A DNA stretch of 38,717 nucleotides from DATBLY01 sp036555125. GTDB lineage: Bacteria; Actinomycetota; UBA4738; HRBIN12. Of the stretch, positions 13,749 to 22,094 are shown piece after piece (positions within the stretch are counted from its first letter, which is position 1; each line of letters begins with the position of its first letter). The notes beneath the pieces are model-generated. The model worked only from the letters and a program-made list of their open reading frames with translations, searched no databases and was not told the DNA's origin. Where the stretch lies: the NCBI GenBank assembly GCA_036555125.1, contig DATBLY010000151.1, forward strand, positions 1 to 38,717. Direction: 5' to 3'. Both the position numbers and the translations under genes were made by a program.

Positions 13749-16025
13749 GTGGATCCCGGTGCGTTCCTCGACGAGCTGACCGCCGACCCCGAGGTCGCCG
13801 CATCGCTCGTCCACGTCCGCGAGCTCCCCCGGCGCCCCGCCACGCCGCAGGCGTTCCCGGCCTGGGTCCCGCCGCTCGCGATCGAGCGCCTGGCGCTGCG
13901 CGGGATCGACGGCCTGTACGCCCATCAGCTCGACGCCCTCGACGCGTTGCATGCCGGCCGGGACGCGATCGTCGCGACCGGCACGGCGAGCGGCAAGACG
14001 CTCGTGTACCACCTGGCGTTCGCGGCGGCGGCCCTGGAGCGACCGACGGCCACCGCGCTCTGCCTCTACCCGACGAAGGCGCTCGCGCGCGACCAGCTCC
14101 GCGCCGTGCGCGCGCTCCGGCTCTCCGAGGTGAAGGCGGCGGTGTACGACGGCGACACGCCGAAGCCCGAGCGTCCGCTGATCCGGCGCAACGCGAACCT
14201 CGTGATGACGAACCCCGACATGCTCCACCTGTCGATCCTGGCCGACCACGCGCGGTGGTCGGACTTCCTCTTCCGCCTGGAGCTCGTGGTGGTCGACGAG
14301 GCGCACGTGTGCCGCGGGGTGTTCGGCTCACACGTCGCGCTGGTGCTCCGCCGCCTGCGCCGGCTGGTCGCGCACTACGGCGGGAACCCGCGCTGGGTGC
14401 TCGCGAGCGCCACGGTCGGCAACCCGCAGGAGCTCGGCGAGCGGCTGACCGGCCTGGACCTCGAGCCGATCGTCGAGGATGCGTCGCCGGCCGGTGAGAA
14501 GCGCTTCGCGCTGTGGAACCCGCCGATCGTCGACGAGGAGACAGGGCTGCGGCGGAGCGCCCTCTCCGAGGCCTCGTGGCTCCTGGCCCGCCTGGTGGAG
14601 GCGGACGTGCGGACGATCGGCTTCGCCCGGTCACGACGGGGCGCGGAGCTGCTGGCCGAGTTCGCCCGGCGGGGGGTGTCGGACCCGGAGCGGCGCGAGC
14701 GGATCCAGGCGTACCGCGCCGGCTACCTGGCCGAGGAGCGCCGACGGGTCGAGCGCGCGCTCGCCGACGGCGACCTGCTCGCGGTCGCCTCCACGAACGC
14801 GCTCGAGCTGGGCATCGACATCGGCACCCTCGACGCCGCGATCCTGACGGGCTACCCGGGGACGCGGGCGTCGATGTGGCAACAGGCCGGGCGCGCGGGC
14901 CGTCGGGACGAAGGGTCGCTCGCGGTCCTCGTGGCGCAGGACGATCCGCTCGACCAGTACCTGGTCCAGCACCCCGAGGCCCTGTTCGACGAGCCGCCGG
15001 AGGCGGCCGTGATCGACCCGACGAACCCCTACGTGCTCGAGCCGCACCTGCGCTGCGCCGCGCGGGAGCTCCCGCTGCGCGACGACGAGACCGAGCCGTT
15101 CTTCGGCGCGGCGGCGGGGGAAGCGATCGACCGGATGGTCGATCGCGGGGACCTGATCCGACGCGGCGACGTCGTCCACGACCGTGGACGGACGTCGCCG
15201 CACCGCGCGGTGGACATCCGGGCGGGCGGGGGGCACGTCTACGCGATCGTGATCGCCGGGACCGGCGAGCTCCTCGGGACCGTCGACGAGGGGCGCGCGT
15301 ACTCGCAGGTCCACCCGGGCGCGGTCTACCTCCACCAGGGCGACCAGTACCTCGTCGAGGAGCTCGACCTCGCGAACCGGGTCGCCGTGGTCTCGGAGGC
15401 CGATCCCGACTTCTACACACAGTCACGCGACATCACCGACATCGAGGTGGTCGGCGTGCTCCGCGAGGGTCGGACCGTCGACGTCGATGCGTGGTTCGGC
15501 GACGTGCGGGTGACGAACCAGGTCGTCGGCTACGTTCGCAAGCTCGTCGCGAGCAACGAGATCGTCGACGAGGTCGCCCTGGGGCTGCCGCCCAACCTCC
15601 TCGAGACGCGGGCCGTGTGGTGGACGATCCCCGAGCGCGTGATCGAGCGGGCGGCGATCGCGCCACGCGACCTGCCGGGCGCGGTCCACGCCGCCGAGCA
15701 CGCGGCGATCGGCCTGCTGCCGCTCGTGGCGACCTGCGACCGCTGGGACATCGGCGGGGTGTCGACGCCGCTGCACCCGGACACCGGCCTGTGCACGATC
15801 TTCATCTACGACGGCTACCCGGGCGGCGCCGGCATCGCGGAGCGCGGGTTCCGCGATGCGGAGCGGTGGCTCGCGGCCACCCTCGAGGCGATCCGCGCCT
15901 GCCCGTGCGCCCGCGGCTGCCCGTCGTGCGTCCAGTCCCCGAAGTGCGGCAACGGCAACGAGCCCCTGGACAAGGCGGGCGCCGCCGCGCTGCTGGCTGC
16001 GATACTCGGCGCGTCATGGGGATGA
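13749..16025 (+). CDS. DEAD/DEAH-box helicase with C-terminal DUF1998 zinc domain (MrfA/YprA-like)
   Basis: Superfamily 2 DNA helicase of 758 residues. Motifs in order: Q-like AHQLDAL, Walker A GTASGKT (78-84), PTKALARDQL, TNPDMLH, DEAH (183-186), LASATVGNP, SRRGAELL, TNALELGIDIG and QQAGRAGRR. The C-terminal half ends in a cysteine cluster C718, C720, C724, C727, C733 followed by NGNEPLDK, the DUF1998 signature. In Bacillus subtilis the homologue MrfA repairs mitomycin-C lesions independently of UvrABC; a DNA-repair role is inferred. The GTG start follows a leaderless-type promoter. The last 10 nt overlap the next gene. Confidence 0.9.
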   Translation: MDPGAFLDELTADPEVAASLVHVRELPRRPATPQAFPAWVPPLAIERLALRGIDGLYAHQLDALDALHAGRDAIVATGTASGKTLVYHLAFAAAALERPTATALCLYPTKALARDQLRAVRALRLSEVKAAVYDGDTPKPERPLIRRNANLVMTNPDMLHLSILADHARWSDFLFRLELVVVDEAHVCRGVFGSHVALVLRRLRRLVAHYGGNPRWVLASATVGNPQELGERLTGLDLEPIVEDASPAGEKRFALWNPPIVDEETGLRRSALSEASWLLARLVEADVRTIGFARSRRGAELLAEFARRGVSDPERRERIQAYRAGYLAEERRRVERALADGDLLAVASTNALELGIDIGTLDAAILTGYPGTRASMWQQAGRAGRRDEGSLAVLVAQDDPLDQYLVQHPEALFDEPPEAAVIDPTNPYVLEPHLRCAARELPLRDDETEPFFGAAAGEAIDRMVDRGDLIRRGDVVHDRGRTSPHRAVDIRAGGGHVYAIVIAGTGELLGTVDEGRAYSQVHPGAVYLHQGDQYLVEELDLANRVAVVSEADPDFYTQSRDITDIEVVGVLREGRTVDVDAWFGDVRVTNQVVGYVRKLVASNEIVDEVALGLPPNLLETRAVWWTIPERVIERAAIAPRDLPGAVHAAEHAAIGLLPLVATCDRWDIGGVSTPLHPDTGLCTIFIYDGYPGGAGIAERGFRDAERWLAATLEAIRACPCARGCPSCVQSPKCGNGNEPLDKAGAAALLAAILGASWG

Positions 16026-16516
16026 CCGGGGAGCCGATCGGACCGGGCGCCACGGCCTACGTCGCGGTCGTCGGATCCTCCTCGGCGACCTCGGCCGAGG
16101 TCGCCTGGGCCGAGGAGGTCGGACGCCGCCTCGCCGAGGCGGGCGCCGTCCTCGTCTGCGGAGGGCTCGGCGGGGTGATGGAGGCGGCCGCGCGCGGGTC
16201 CGCGGCCGCGGGAGGAACGTCGATCGGGATCCTGCCCGGGGAACGACGACGCGAGGCCAGCCGCTGGCTCACGACCGCCGTGACGACGGGCCTCGGGGAG
16301 GCCCGCAACGCGCTCGTCGTCCGCAGCGCCGACGTCGTGATCGCGGTCGGCGGCGAGTTCGGGACGCTGTCCGAGATCGCGTTCGCGCTGAAGATGGGCA
16401 AGACCGTCGTCGGCCTCGGCACCTGGGACCTGGCGCACGAAGGACAGGAGGGCGATCCGCTGATCCGCGCCACCAGCGCCGAGGGGGCCGTGGCGGAAGC
16501 GCTCGCGGCGATCTAG
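16016..16516 (+). CDS. SLOG-family protein (TIGR00725/LOG-like nucleotide-binding Rossmann fold)
   Basis: 166 residues with the SLOG core: YVAVVGSSSA, AGAVLVCGGLGGVMEAAARGS, SIGILPG, NALVVRSADVVIAVGG and FGTLSEIAFALKMGK. These are related to the cytokinin-activating LOG enzymes and Moco carrier proteins. The second motif is LGGVMEAA rather than the PGGxGTxxE of true LOGs, so phosphoribohydrolase activity is doubtful and a nucleotide-ligand-binding role is more likely. The start may be the ATG at 16016 or 16022. A GATACT hexamer (16001-16006) inside the helicase gene could drive a nearly leaderless transcript. The stop codon is inside the palindromic terminator shared with the DinB gene. Confidence 0.85.
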   Translation: MGMTGEPIGPGATAYVAVVGSSSATSAEVAWAEEVGRRLAEAGAVLVCGGLGGVMEAAARGSAAAGGTSIGILPGERRREASRWLTTAVTTGLGEARNALVVRSADVVIAVGGEFGTLSEIAFALKMGKTVVGLGTWDLAHEGQEGDPLIRATSAEGAVAEALAAI

Positions 16517-16532
16517 TCCGTGACGGACTAGA
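16512..16532. terminator. Perfect palindrome holding both stop codons: bidirectional terminator
   Basis: Ten-base arms (TCTAGTCCGT and its exact complement) flank a single central G at 16522. The SLOG stop TAG (16514-16516) and the DinB stop TAG (16530-16528 on the minus strand) lie symmetrically in the two arms. There is no U-run. Confidence 0.7.
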
Positions 16533-17061
16533 AGGCGCGAACGGCCGCGAGGGCGCGCTCGGCCTGGGCCACGTGGAACCGATCGTGGCCCGCGATCATC
16601 CGGAACGCCAGGTCGTAGCTCTCCGGTCCGCGCTCCTGGTGCATCCCGACCCGTTGGCGCAGCTCCTTCGGCGTGCGCGCCCAGAGCGTGACGTTGGCCA
16701 GGCGGAGCGCGTCGAATACCCCGAGGAGCTGCTCCAGGTCGTCGTCCTGGTGCAGGCGTTCGACCCAGCGATCCTGGTCGTAGCCGATCAGCGGCGGCTC
16801 GTCGTGCGCGAGCACCCAGCGGTAGCGGCTCGACATCACGATCTCGGCGTCGACGATGTGATCGACGCACTGCAGCACCGACCACTCCCCCGGCTCCGGG
16901 TGGGTCGTGAGGTCGGGACCGGCCTCCTCGACCAGCCGGCGGAGCGTCGCCGGCGTCGACGCCTGGACCGAGGCCGGATCGTCGACGCCGAGCAGCCCGA
17001 GCAGGTGCTGCTGATAGCCGGTCGGGTCCGAGACGGGATCGGGTGAGGACGGGCGCTCCAC
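16528..17061 (-). CDS. DinB superfamily protein
   Basis: Four-helix bundle protein of 177 residues with the putative metal triad H68 (CVDHIVDAE), H159 and H163 (AGHDRFHVAQ). Many DinB proteins are mycothiol- or bacillithiol-dependent transferases or of unknown activity; the substrate here is unknown. The GTG start at 17061 is set by a TACCAT hexamer 6 nt upstream (17068-17073, minus strand) and the absence of a ribosome-binding site. It is convergent with the SLOG gene. Confidence 0.87.
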   Translation of the reverse strand: MERPSSPDPVSDPTGYQQHLLGLLGVDDPASVQASTPATLRRLVEEAGPDLTTHPEPGEWSVLQCVDHIVDAEIVMSSRYRWVLAHDEPPLIGYDQDRWVERLHQDDDLEQLLGVFDALRLANVTLWARTPKELRQRVGMHQERGPESYDLAFRMIAGHDRFHVAQAERALAAVRAF

Positions 17062-17067
17062 GCGCCG

Positions 17068-17073
17068 ATGGTA
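17068..17073 (-). promoter_or_regulatory. Candidate leaderless -10 of the DinB gene
   Basis: TACCAT on the minus strand, exactly 6 nt before the GTG start. Confidence 0.5.
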
Positions 17074-17080
17074 CCCGCCG

Positions 17081-17560
17081 TCAGAGCCGGCGCTCGAACT
17101 CGAGCTCGTCGCGGATCGGGATGCCGCGGTCGTCGGTCGGCGGGATCTCGGGCTTCAGCTCCCGCGCGCGATCCACGGCGCCCGCGTGCACGGCCACGAG
17201 CATGAACCCACGACGCGCGTACCACCGCTGCGCGTGCTCGTTGTCGTTCGTCGTGATCAGCCAGAGGCGGGCGCAACCCGCGGCGCGTGCCGCCCGCGCG
17301 ACGGCCTCGACGAGCGCCGACCCGACGCCGCTGCCGGTGCGGACCGCATCGATCGTCACGAGCTCGCAGGCGTCGCCGTCGATCGCGTACGTCGCCAACC
17401 CGACCGGCTCGCCCTCGAGCTCCGCGACGAACCCGGGCAGCCCGGCCGGCTCGTAGATGGTCCCGTGGGCCACGACCCGCTCCGACCCCCAACGCCGACC
17501 GAGGAGCCGGACGATCCACGGCCGGTCGGCGGCGGTCACCGGCCGGACCCGCGGATCCAT
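17081..17560 (-). CDS. GNAT family N-acetyltransferase
   Basis: 159 residues with the GNAT fold: N-terminal VRPVTAADRPWIVRLLGRRWG, the acetyl-CoA pyrophosphate loop TGSGVGSALVEAV (about 84-96) preceded by ELVTIDAVR, and LWLITTNDNEHAQRWYARRGF with the C-terminal YxRxGF motif. The substrate cannot be inferred. The ATG is 6 nt after the flippase stop, so they are probably one operon. No clear Shine-Dalgarno sequence. Confidence 0.88.
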   Translation of the reverse strand: MDPRVRPVTAADRPWIVRLLGRRWGSERVVAHGTIYEPAGLPGFVAELEGEPVGLATYAIDGDACELVTIDAVRTGSGVGSALVEAVARAARAAGCARLWLITTNDNEHAQRWYARRGFMLVAVHAGAVDRARELKPEIPPTDDRGIPIRDELEFERRL

Positions 17561-17566
17561 GGGGGG

Positions 17567-19150
17567 TCACGCCACCCGCGACAGGTGCAGCCGCCGCGCG
17601 ATCAGGGCCCGCTCGTTCGGCGGCAGCCCGACCGCGAACAGGACCGCGCCGTACACCGCCGTCCCGATGAGCGCCGACCCGAGGAGGTTCACGAGCCACT
17701 TCGCCTCGGGGAGGACGGCATGGACGATCGCCATCGCCGCGGCGCCGGCGATCGTCGGCGGGATCAGGCGCCAGAAGGCGCGATCGAACGGCCAGATCCG
17801 GACGAACCGGCGCACCAGCAGCAGCCGGGCGAGCGCGCTGAAGGTGAGCGTCGCCGCCTGCGCGATCGCCGCCCCCTTCATCCCCAGCGCGTCGGGCCGG
17901 GCGAGGGCGAGCGCCACCCCGACGCCGATCGCGAACGCCACCAGGTACACGAGCAGGTCCCACCCCGTGCGCCCGGCCATGATCAGGATGAATCCGACCG
18001 TCCCCACGATCACCGGGACGATCATCCCGACGATCATGATCTGGAGCGCCTCCTCCCCCTCGACGAAGTCCGCGCCGAAGATGTGCAGCACGGGACCCGG
18101 CACGATCGCGAGGACCAGCAGGACCGGGATCGTCGCCGCGAGGGTCCATCGGGTCACCTGCTTGTAGAGCGCGTCCAGGCGGTCGCGCTCGCCGCGATGG
18201 TGCAGGTCGGCGACGAACGGGCTGAACGTGAGCGAGATGCTCGTGAGGAACAGGAACAACGACTGCCCGGCCCGCAGGACCGCGCTGTAGATGCCGACCT
18301 GCGACGCGCCGGAGGCGCCCTCGCCGCTCATCAGGTACGAGAAGACGAACAGGTCGGTCCAGAAGATCAGCTGCGAGAAGAGCGCCGCCGGCGCGCGGAG
18401 GGCGCCGAACGTGATCAGCGCCCCCGTGTGCTCCTCGGGGATCCCGTCGCCGGTGATCTCGCGCGGGAACTTCCGTTGCTGCCGGTCCCACCCGTACCAC
18501 GCGATCGCGAGCGCGAGGGCCCACGAGGCGCCGAACGCCCACGAGGCCGAGGCGGCGGTCGCGGCCACGACGGTCCACAGCGCGAGGGTGAAGACGATCC
18601 ACCCGATCGGCTGCGCGATCCACTGCGAGTACAGGGTGTACCGCATGATCTTGAGGCCGCGGGTCGCGCCCATGTACGTGAAGGCGAGCGCCGCGAACGG
18701 GACGGTGATCGCGGCGGCCCGGAAGGCGTTGAGCGCGGCGTCGGGGTCGCTCGTGAACGACTCGGCGAGCCACGGCGAGAGCATCCACGTGGCGATCGCG
18801 AACGGCACCGAGACAGCCGTCGCGATCAGCACGGCCCGACGTACGAGCCCGCGGGCCCGGGCGAGCTCGCCCTTGCCGGCGAGGATCGCCACGAGTCGGA
18901 CGTTCGCGACGTCCATCCCGAACCGCGTGGCCGCCGCGGCGATGAACGCGAACTGGGTGGTGACCGTGACCACGCCGTAGGACCGGTCGCCCAGGCGGTT
19001 CGTCATGATCACCTGCGCGGCGAACGTCGCCAGCGCGCCGATCACGAGGCCGAGGACGTTCTGCCCCGTCTGCCCGACGATGATCCGCTGGTCGGACCGC
19101 ACCGGCGCGGCGGTCTCCGCCGCCTCCTCGAGCAGCTCTGCCTCGTCCAC
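17567..19150 (-). CDS. Polysaccharide-type flippase (MOP superfamily, Wzx/MurJ-like)
   Basis: 527 residues with about 14 TM helices. It begins VDEAELLEEAAETAAPVRSD before the first helix, where the motif GQNVLGLVIGALATFAAQVIMTNRLG resembles the start of Wzx/RfbX flippases. The loop FADLHHRGERDRLDALYKQVTRWTL is typical of the family's central cytoplasmic segment. It would move an undecaprenyl-linked oligosaccharide across the membrane. No glycosyltransferases are nearby, so the substrate is unknown. The start is the GTG at 19150, 8 nt after a GATACT hexamer; in-frame sequence up to 19279 is open but less likely. Confidence 0.85.
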   Translation of the reverse strand: MDEAELLEEAAETAAPVRSDQRIIVGQTGQNVLGLVIGALATFAAQVIMTNRLGDRSYGVVTVTTQFAFIAAAATRFGMDVANVRLVAILAGKGELARARGLVRRAVLIATAVSVPFAIATWMLSPWLAESFTSDPDAALNAFRAAAITVPFAALAFTYMGATRGLKIMRYTLYSQWIAQPIGWIVFTLALWTVVAATAASASWAFGASWALALAIAWYGWDRQQRKFPREITGDGIPEEHTGALITFGALRAPAALFSQLIFWTDLFVFSYLMSGEGASGASQVGIYSAVLRAGQSLFLFLTSISLTFSPFVADLHHRGERDRLDALYKQVTRWTLAATIPVLLVLAIVPGPVLHIFGADFVEGEEALQIMIVGMIVPVIVGTVGFILIMAGRTGWDLLVYLVAFAIGVGVALALARPDALGMKGAAIAQAATLTFSALARLLLVRRFVRIWPFDRAFWRLIPPTIAGAAAMAIVHAVLPEAKWLVNLLGSALIGTAVYGAVLFAVGLPPNERALIARRLHLSRVA

Positions 19151-19158
19151 GACCGCCC

Positions 19159-19164
19159 AGTATC
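19159..19164 (-). promoter_or_regulatory. Candidate -10 of the flippase-GNAT operon
   Basis: GATACT on the minus strand, 8 nt before the proposed GTG start. Confidence 0.45.
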
Positions 19165-19253
19165 GCGGACGCCCGTGCCCTCGACGGGACGTGGCTCGCT
19201 TCTCCACCGGATCGCGACGCGGTCGCGCGGGTAGGCTGCTCGCCCTGAACGGC

Positions 19254-20195
19254 GTGATCCAGATCGAGGGGCTCCGCAAGGAGTACCGGAGGGTCCGGGG
19301 ACGCGCGACCGTGGCGGTCGACGGCCTCGACCTGGAGGTGCCCAGCGGCGGCGTCTACGGGTTCCTGGGCCCGAACGGGGCCGGCAAGACGACCACGATC
19401 CGGTGCCTGCTGGGGCTGGTGAGGCCGACGGCGGGTCGGATCCGCCTCCTGGGGAGCGACGTGCCGCGCGGCCTCCCGGGGACGCTGCCGGGCGTGGGAT
19501 CGATCGTCGAGGCCCCGGCGATGTTCGCCCGGTTCTCCGGCCGGCGGAACCTCGAGATCCTCGCGAGGCTCGACGGGATCGCGGACGCGGCGATCGACCG
19601 CGTGCTCGAGCGCGTCGAGCTGGCCGACCGCGCACGCGATCCGGTGCGGACGTACTCGCTCGGCATGAAGCAGCGGCTGGGGATCGCGGCGGCGCTGCTC
19701 AAGGATCCATCGGTGCTCGTCCTGGACGAGCCCGCGAACGGCCTGGATCCGGCCGGGATCGTCGAGGTGCGGCAGCTGCTCCGGAGCCTCGGCGAGGAGG
19801 GCCGGACCGTCTTCGTCTCGAGCCACATCCTCTCGGAGGTCCAGCAGACGGCCGACCGGGTGGCGATCCTCGCCCGCGGTCGCTGCGTGAAGGCCGGGCC
19901 CGTGCACGAGGTGCTGGCCTCGCGCGGCGGCGCGGGCCTCGTCGTGAAGCTCCGCGACCTGGCCGCGGGCCGAGCGGCCCTCGCCGCCGCGGGGTTCGAC
20001 GCGCGGCCGGGCGAGGGCGTCCTCCACGTCGCGGTGGGTCCCGGCCGCGCCGAGGACGTCTCGCGCGCGCTCGCCGAGCGCGGGCTGTTCGTCACCGAGC
20101 TCCGTCCGGACGAGGCGGACCTCGAGACGGTGTTCCTGGAGCTGACGCAGGCCCCCTCGGGGCCCGATGACGCGACCGACGAGGGGCCCGCGTGA
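19254..20195 (+). CDS. ABC transporter ATP-binding protein
   Basis: Energising subunit of an ABC-2-type transporter, 313 residues. Walker A is GPNGAGKTT (about residue 40), the Q-loop region is degenerate (VGSIVEAPAMFARFSGRRNL), the signature is YSLGMKQRLGIAAALL (S-L-G-M in place of SGGM, common in this subclass), Walker B is VLVLDEPANGLDP, and the switch histidine is in SSHILSE. A 90-residue C-terminal domain follows, as in multidrug/lantibiotic exporters. A TAGGCT hexamer (19232-19237) lies 7 nt before an in-frame CTG (19245), so a leaderless CTG start is possible. GTG 19254 is the conservative choice. The stop overlaps the permease GTG. Confidence 0.88.
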   Translation: MIQIEGLRKEYRRVRGRATVAVDGLDLEVPSGGVYGFLGPNGAGKTTTIRCLLGLVRPTAGRIRLLGSDVPRGLPGTLPGVGSIVEAPAMFARFSGRRNLEILARLDGIADAAIDRVLERVELADRARDPVRTYSLGMKQRLGIAAALLKDPSVLVLDEPANGLDPAGIVEVRQLLRSLGEEGRTVFVSSHILSEVQQTADRVAILARGRCVKAGPVHEVLASRGGAGLVVKLRDLAAGRAALAAAGFDARPGEGVLHVAVGPGRAEDVSRALAERGLFVTELRPDEADLETVFLELTQAPSGPDDATDEGPA

Positions 20196-20986
20196 TCCGC
20201 CTCATCCGCTCGGAGGCCCTCCGCCTGCTGTCGCGGCGCATGCTCCGCGGGCTCGCGCTGCTCGCCGTGGCCGGGATCGTCCTCGCGTGCGTCATCGCCG
20301 CGATCAACGGCCACCGTCCGACCGCGAGCGTCGTCGCGGCGGGGTTCGACGACGGGCGGCCGCGGCTCGCGGACCTGCCCGGCATCCTGAAGGGGACCTC
20401 CTTCATCCTGATCGCGATCGGGCTGGTGGTCGGCGCGTCCTCCGTCGGGGCGGACTGGCAGCAGGGGACGATGGCCACGCTCCTCACCTGGGAGCCCCGG
20501 CGGGTGCGGGTCTTCGTCGTCCGCCTCCTCACGATCGCCGTCGTCGTGACGCTGCTCACCGTCGTCCTGCTGGCCCTCCTCTCGCTCGGGCTCGCGCTGG
20601 TCGCGAGCACGCGAGGCTCGACGGTCGGGACGGACGATGCCTGGTTCCGCGCGGTGGTCGGGACGATCCTGCGGATCTCGGTCGTGGCGTCCCTCACGGC
20701 CGTCCTCGGCGCCGCGATCGCCGGGATCGGGCGACACACCGCCGCCGCGATGGGCGCGGTCTTCGTCTACCTCGCCGTGGTGGAGAGCCTCCTGCGCGGA
20801 CTCGTCCCGCGCTGGGTGCCGAACATGCTCAGCTCCGGGATGGTGGTCTTCATCGACGGCCGGGCCGGAGATCCCGGCAACGGCGCCGTCCTCTCGGTGG
20901 AGCGGGCCCTCGCCACGGTGGTCGTGTACGCCGGGGTGTTCGCCGCGCTCGCGACGACGCTGTTCCGCGTCCGCGACGTGAACTGA
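20192..20986 (+). CDS. ABC-2 family transporter permease
   Basis: 264 residues and about six TM helices: MIRLIRSEALRLLSRRMLRG leading into the first helix, a large external loop (residues about 35-65), and the GADWQQGTMATLLTWEPRRVRVF segment characteristic of ABC-2 permeases before TM3. The GTG start overlaps the ATPase stop (GTGA), so the two subunits are coupled. The substrate is unknown. The gene ends 19 nt before the next operon's -35. Confidence 0.85.
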   Translation: MIRLIRSEALRLLSRRMLRGLALLAVAGIVLACVIAAINGHRPTASVVAAGFDDGRPRLADLPGILKGTSFILIAIGLVVGASSVGADWQQGTMATLLTWEPRRVRVFVVRLLTIAVVVTLLTVVLLALLSLGLALVASTRGSTVGTDDAWFRAVVGTILRISVVASLTAVLGAAIAGIGRHTAAAMGAVFVYLAVVESLLRGLVPRWVPNMLSSGMVVFIDGRAGDPGNGAVLSVERALATVVVYAGVFAALATTLFRVRDVN

Positions 20987-21005
20987 GCGTCCCGATCGAA
21001 CGCCC

Positions 21006-21035
21006 TTGACATGCAACCTCGAAGTTGCCTATCCT
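21006..21035 (+). promoter_or_regulatory. Promoter of the AHSA1-arsR operon
   Basis: Consensus -35 TTGACA (21006-21011), 18-nt spacer, -10 TATCCT (21030-21035); this is the best sigma70 promoter in the window. Transcription should start near 21042. Confidence 0.8.
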
Positions 21036-21056
21036 CAGACGCAACCGATGGGTTGC
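21013..21056. promoter_or_regulatory. Two palindromic operators of the ArsR-type regulator
   Basis: GCAAC-N6-GTTGC at 21013-21028 occupies the -35/-10 spacer, and GCAACC-GATG-GGTTGC at 21041-21056 covers the start site. The shared half-site GCAAC/GTTGC repeated twice, centres 28 bp apart (about 2.7 turns), points to dimer binding by the ArsR protein encoded downstream, hence autorepression. Confidence 0.75.
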
Positions 21057-21105
21057 TGGTTCGGCCGAAGCCCGGAGCCCGAACCCCGAACCGGGAGGTT
21101 CGCCG

Positions 21106-21528
21106 ATGGAGGTCCCCGACGAGGTCCGCAAAGAGCTGACGATCGCCGCGCCGCGCGAACGCGTCTGGCGCGCGCTCACCGAGGCCGACGAGCTCCTCCG
21201 GTGGTTCCCGGATCGCTCGGCCGAGGTGGACCTGCGGCCCGGCGGCACGTTCCGCCTCGAGTGGGAGTCGAACGAGGGTGACACCGGCGTCTTCGAGGAG
21301 ATCGAGCCGCCCTCCCGGCTGGTGTTCCGCTGGTGGCAGGTCGGGACGGAGTACCGGCTCCGGGTCGAGATCACGCTCCTGGAGGTCCGCGAGGGCACGC
21401 GCCTGGTGCTGGTCGAACGCGGGTTCCGCACGTTCGCCGAGGACCGGCGAGCCGAGCTCTGGGCGGGGAACGACGACGGCTGGTCGAAGGAGCTCGAGGA
21501 GCTGCGCGCCTACCTGGAGGCCGCGTGA
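21106..21528 (+). CDS. SRPBCC/AHSA1 domain protein
   Basis: 140 residues of the Aha1/START-like fold: VRKELTIAAPRERVWRALTEADELLRWFP at the N-terminus, LRPGGTFRLEWE, and ending GWSKELEELRAYLEA, the usual C-terminal helix. It probably binds a hydrophobic ligand. Proteins of this kind are commonly coded with an ArsR regulator, as here. The ATG at 21106 has GGGAGG 7 nt upstream. The stop overlaps the arsR GTG (GTGA). Confidence 0.9.
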   Translation: MEVPDEVRKELTIAAPRERVWRALTEADELLRWFPDRSAEVDLRPGGTFRLEWESNEGDTGVFEEIEPPSRLVFRWWQVGTEYRLRVEITLLEVREGTRLVLVERGFRTFAEDRRAELWAGNDDGWSKELEELRAYLEAA

Positions 21529-21872
21529 CCCCGGCGGCCGGGGAGCGCGATCCGGCCGGCGCGGTGTTCGCGGCGCTGGCCGATCCCACGCGCCGCCGGA
21601 TCGTCCACGAGCTCTCGGCGGACGGTCCGCTCACCCCGACCCGGCTCGCCGCCCGGGTGGGCGTGACGCGCCAGGCCGTGTCGAAGCATCTGGCGGCGCT
21701 GGAGCTCGCCGGCCTGGGCCGGACGCAACGGGTCGGGCGCGAGTCGATCTTCGCGCTCGACACCGAGCCGTTCGCGGAGGCCGAGGCGTGGATGCGGGCG
21801 ATCGGCGCGCTGTGGGACCGGCGCCTGGCGAGCTTCAAGCGCTACGTCGAGTCGGAGGGATCCGCGTCGTGA
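21525..21872 (+). CDS. ArsR-family transcriptional regulator
   Basis: 115-residue winged helix-turn-helix repressor: VFAALADPTRRRIVHELS, the recognition helix in GVTRQAVSKHLAALELAGL and a wing GRTQRVGRESIFALD. There are no cysteine metal-binding motifs, so it is not an arsenic/metal sensor; it belongs to the AHSA1-associated subgroup. The GTG start is coupled to the upstream AHSA1 gene. The operators at 21013-21056 are its likely sites. Confidence 0.93.
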   Translation: MTPAAGERDPAGAVFAALADPTRRRIVHELSADGPLTPTRLAARVGVTRQAVSKHLAALELAGLGRTQRVGRESIFALDTEPFAEAEAWMRAIGALWDRRLASFKRYVESEGSAS

Positions 21873-21888
21873 CGGGAAGGAGGTCGAG

Positions 21889-22008
21889 ATGATCCGACAG
21901 CACCCCGAGATCGTGAGGAGGCTGCTCGACGAGCGGCGGGCGGACGACGTCCGCGCCGCGCGCGGCACGAGCCCGCTGCGCCGGCCACGCCCCCGATCGA
22001 CTGACTGA
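21889..22008 (+). CDS. 39-aa arginine-rich small protein
   Basis: Small ORF that begins MIRQHPEIVRRLLDERRADD and ends in a basic tail (RRPRPRSTD). A strong ribosome-binding site (GGAAGGAGG, 5 nt before the ATG) and its position 16 nt after arsR argue that it is translated in the same operon. The pattern HPE-hydrophobic-DERRAD resembles short, usually unannotated proteins seen in Actinobacteria (from memory). Function unknown. Confidence 0.6.
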   Translation: MIRQHPEIVRRLLDERRADDVRAARGTSPLRRPRPRSTD

Positions 22009-22011
22009 CGC

Positions 22012-22033
22012 CGGCCCTCGATGACGAGGTCCG
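22012..22033 (+). terminator. Hairpin after the arsR operon
   Basis: CGGCCCTCG (22012-22020), loop ATGA, CGAGGTCCG (22025-22033): 8 of 9 pairs. Flanking CCGGCC/GGCCGG could give an alternative fold. No U-run. The remaining bases up to 22094 show nothing else. Confidence 0.5.
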
Positions 22034-22094
22034 AGGCCGGATCCGCGAGACGCTCGACGTTGGGAGGCAGACGCACCTCGTGGGTTGACGCCGG

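Noticed and set aside
16836..20027. 1063-codon open frame on the minus strand
   Set aside because: Shadow frame over DinB, GNAT, flippase and the ABC ATPase genes; composition and absence of motifs argue against coding.
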